From Bacillota bacterium (lineage in GTDB: Bacteria > Bacillota > Clostridia > Peptostreptococcales > Anaerovoracaceae), in contig JABUTE010000205.1 of the NCBI GenBank assembly GCA_021443825.1, forward strand, positions 1-14,019: a stretch of DNA of 14,019 nucleotides. Reading direction: 5' to 3'. The notes below the pieces were generated by a model that had not been told where the DNA came from, searched no databases, and was given only the letters and a program-made list of their open reading frames with translations. Numbering within the stretch: the first letter of the stretch is position 1; the number at the start of each line of letters is the position of its first letter. Shown in pieces: positions 13,996 to 14,019 of the stretch. Both the position numbers and the translations under genes were made by a program.

Positions 13996-14019
13996 AATGA
14001 ACGTTCCGCGGGTTCGCCT

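Overview
The window looks like a chromosomal segment of a low-to-moderate G+C, Gram-positive-type bacterium, most likely an anaerobic gut clostridium (Oscillospiraceae or Lachnospiraceae-like). This is inferred from the tig-clpP-clpX-lon-engB gene order, a DUF5688-type protein (known mainly from gut Clostridia), strong AGGAGG-type ribosome binding sites, a lipoprotein substrate-binding protein and a free-standing PduL. I cannot name a species.

Layout. (1) 1-1307: the 3' part of a large secreted or surface protein gene, with an Ig-like region followed by a beta-helix with NGGT repeats, closed by tandem hairpins. (2) 1560-2474, minus strand: a single DUF5688-type gene whose candidate promoter is embedded in a 19-bp-arm inverted repeat. 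(3) 2475-2921: a divergent intergenic region with an unexplained hairpin, an AT-rich stretch full of ATGC-type half-sites and a promoter for the next operon. (4) 2922-5251: a complete polar amino-acid ABC importer (lipoprotein, permease, ATPase) ending at a strong terminator. (5) 5407-6045: a CYTH-domain triphosphate-tunnel protein with its own promoter. (6) 6119-13230: a proteostasis block of trigger factor, ClpP, ClpX, Lon, EngB, a small YkvA/DUF1232 membrane protein and hypoxanthine phosphoribosyltransferase. From lon to hpt the genes overlap by 4 to 8 bases, which implies translational coupling. (7) 13289-13861: a stand-alone PduL-type phosphate acyltransferase without an encapsulation peptide, followed by a very strong terminator. 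(8) A near-consensus promoter at 13967-13995 fires out of the window into an unseen gene.

The core of the window is conserved housekeeping: trigger factor folds nascent chains, ClpXP and Lon degrade proteins, EngB helps assemble the large ribosomal subunit, and Hpt salvages purines. All catalytic motifs I checked are intact. I do not see a convincing new multi-gene system. The parts that most deserve a second look are the operator-like inverted repeats in 2475-2921 and the uncharacterised DUF5688 gene next to them.
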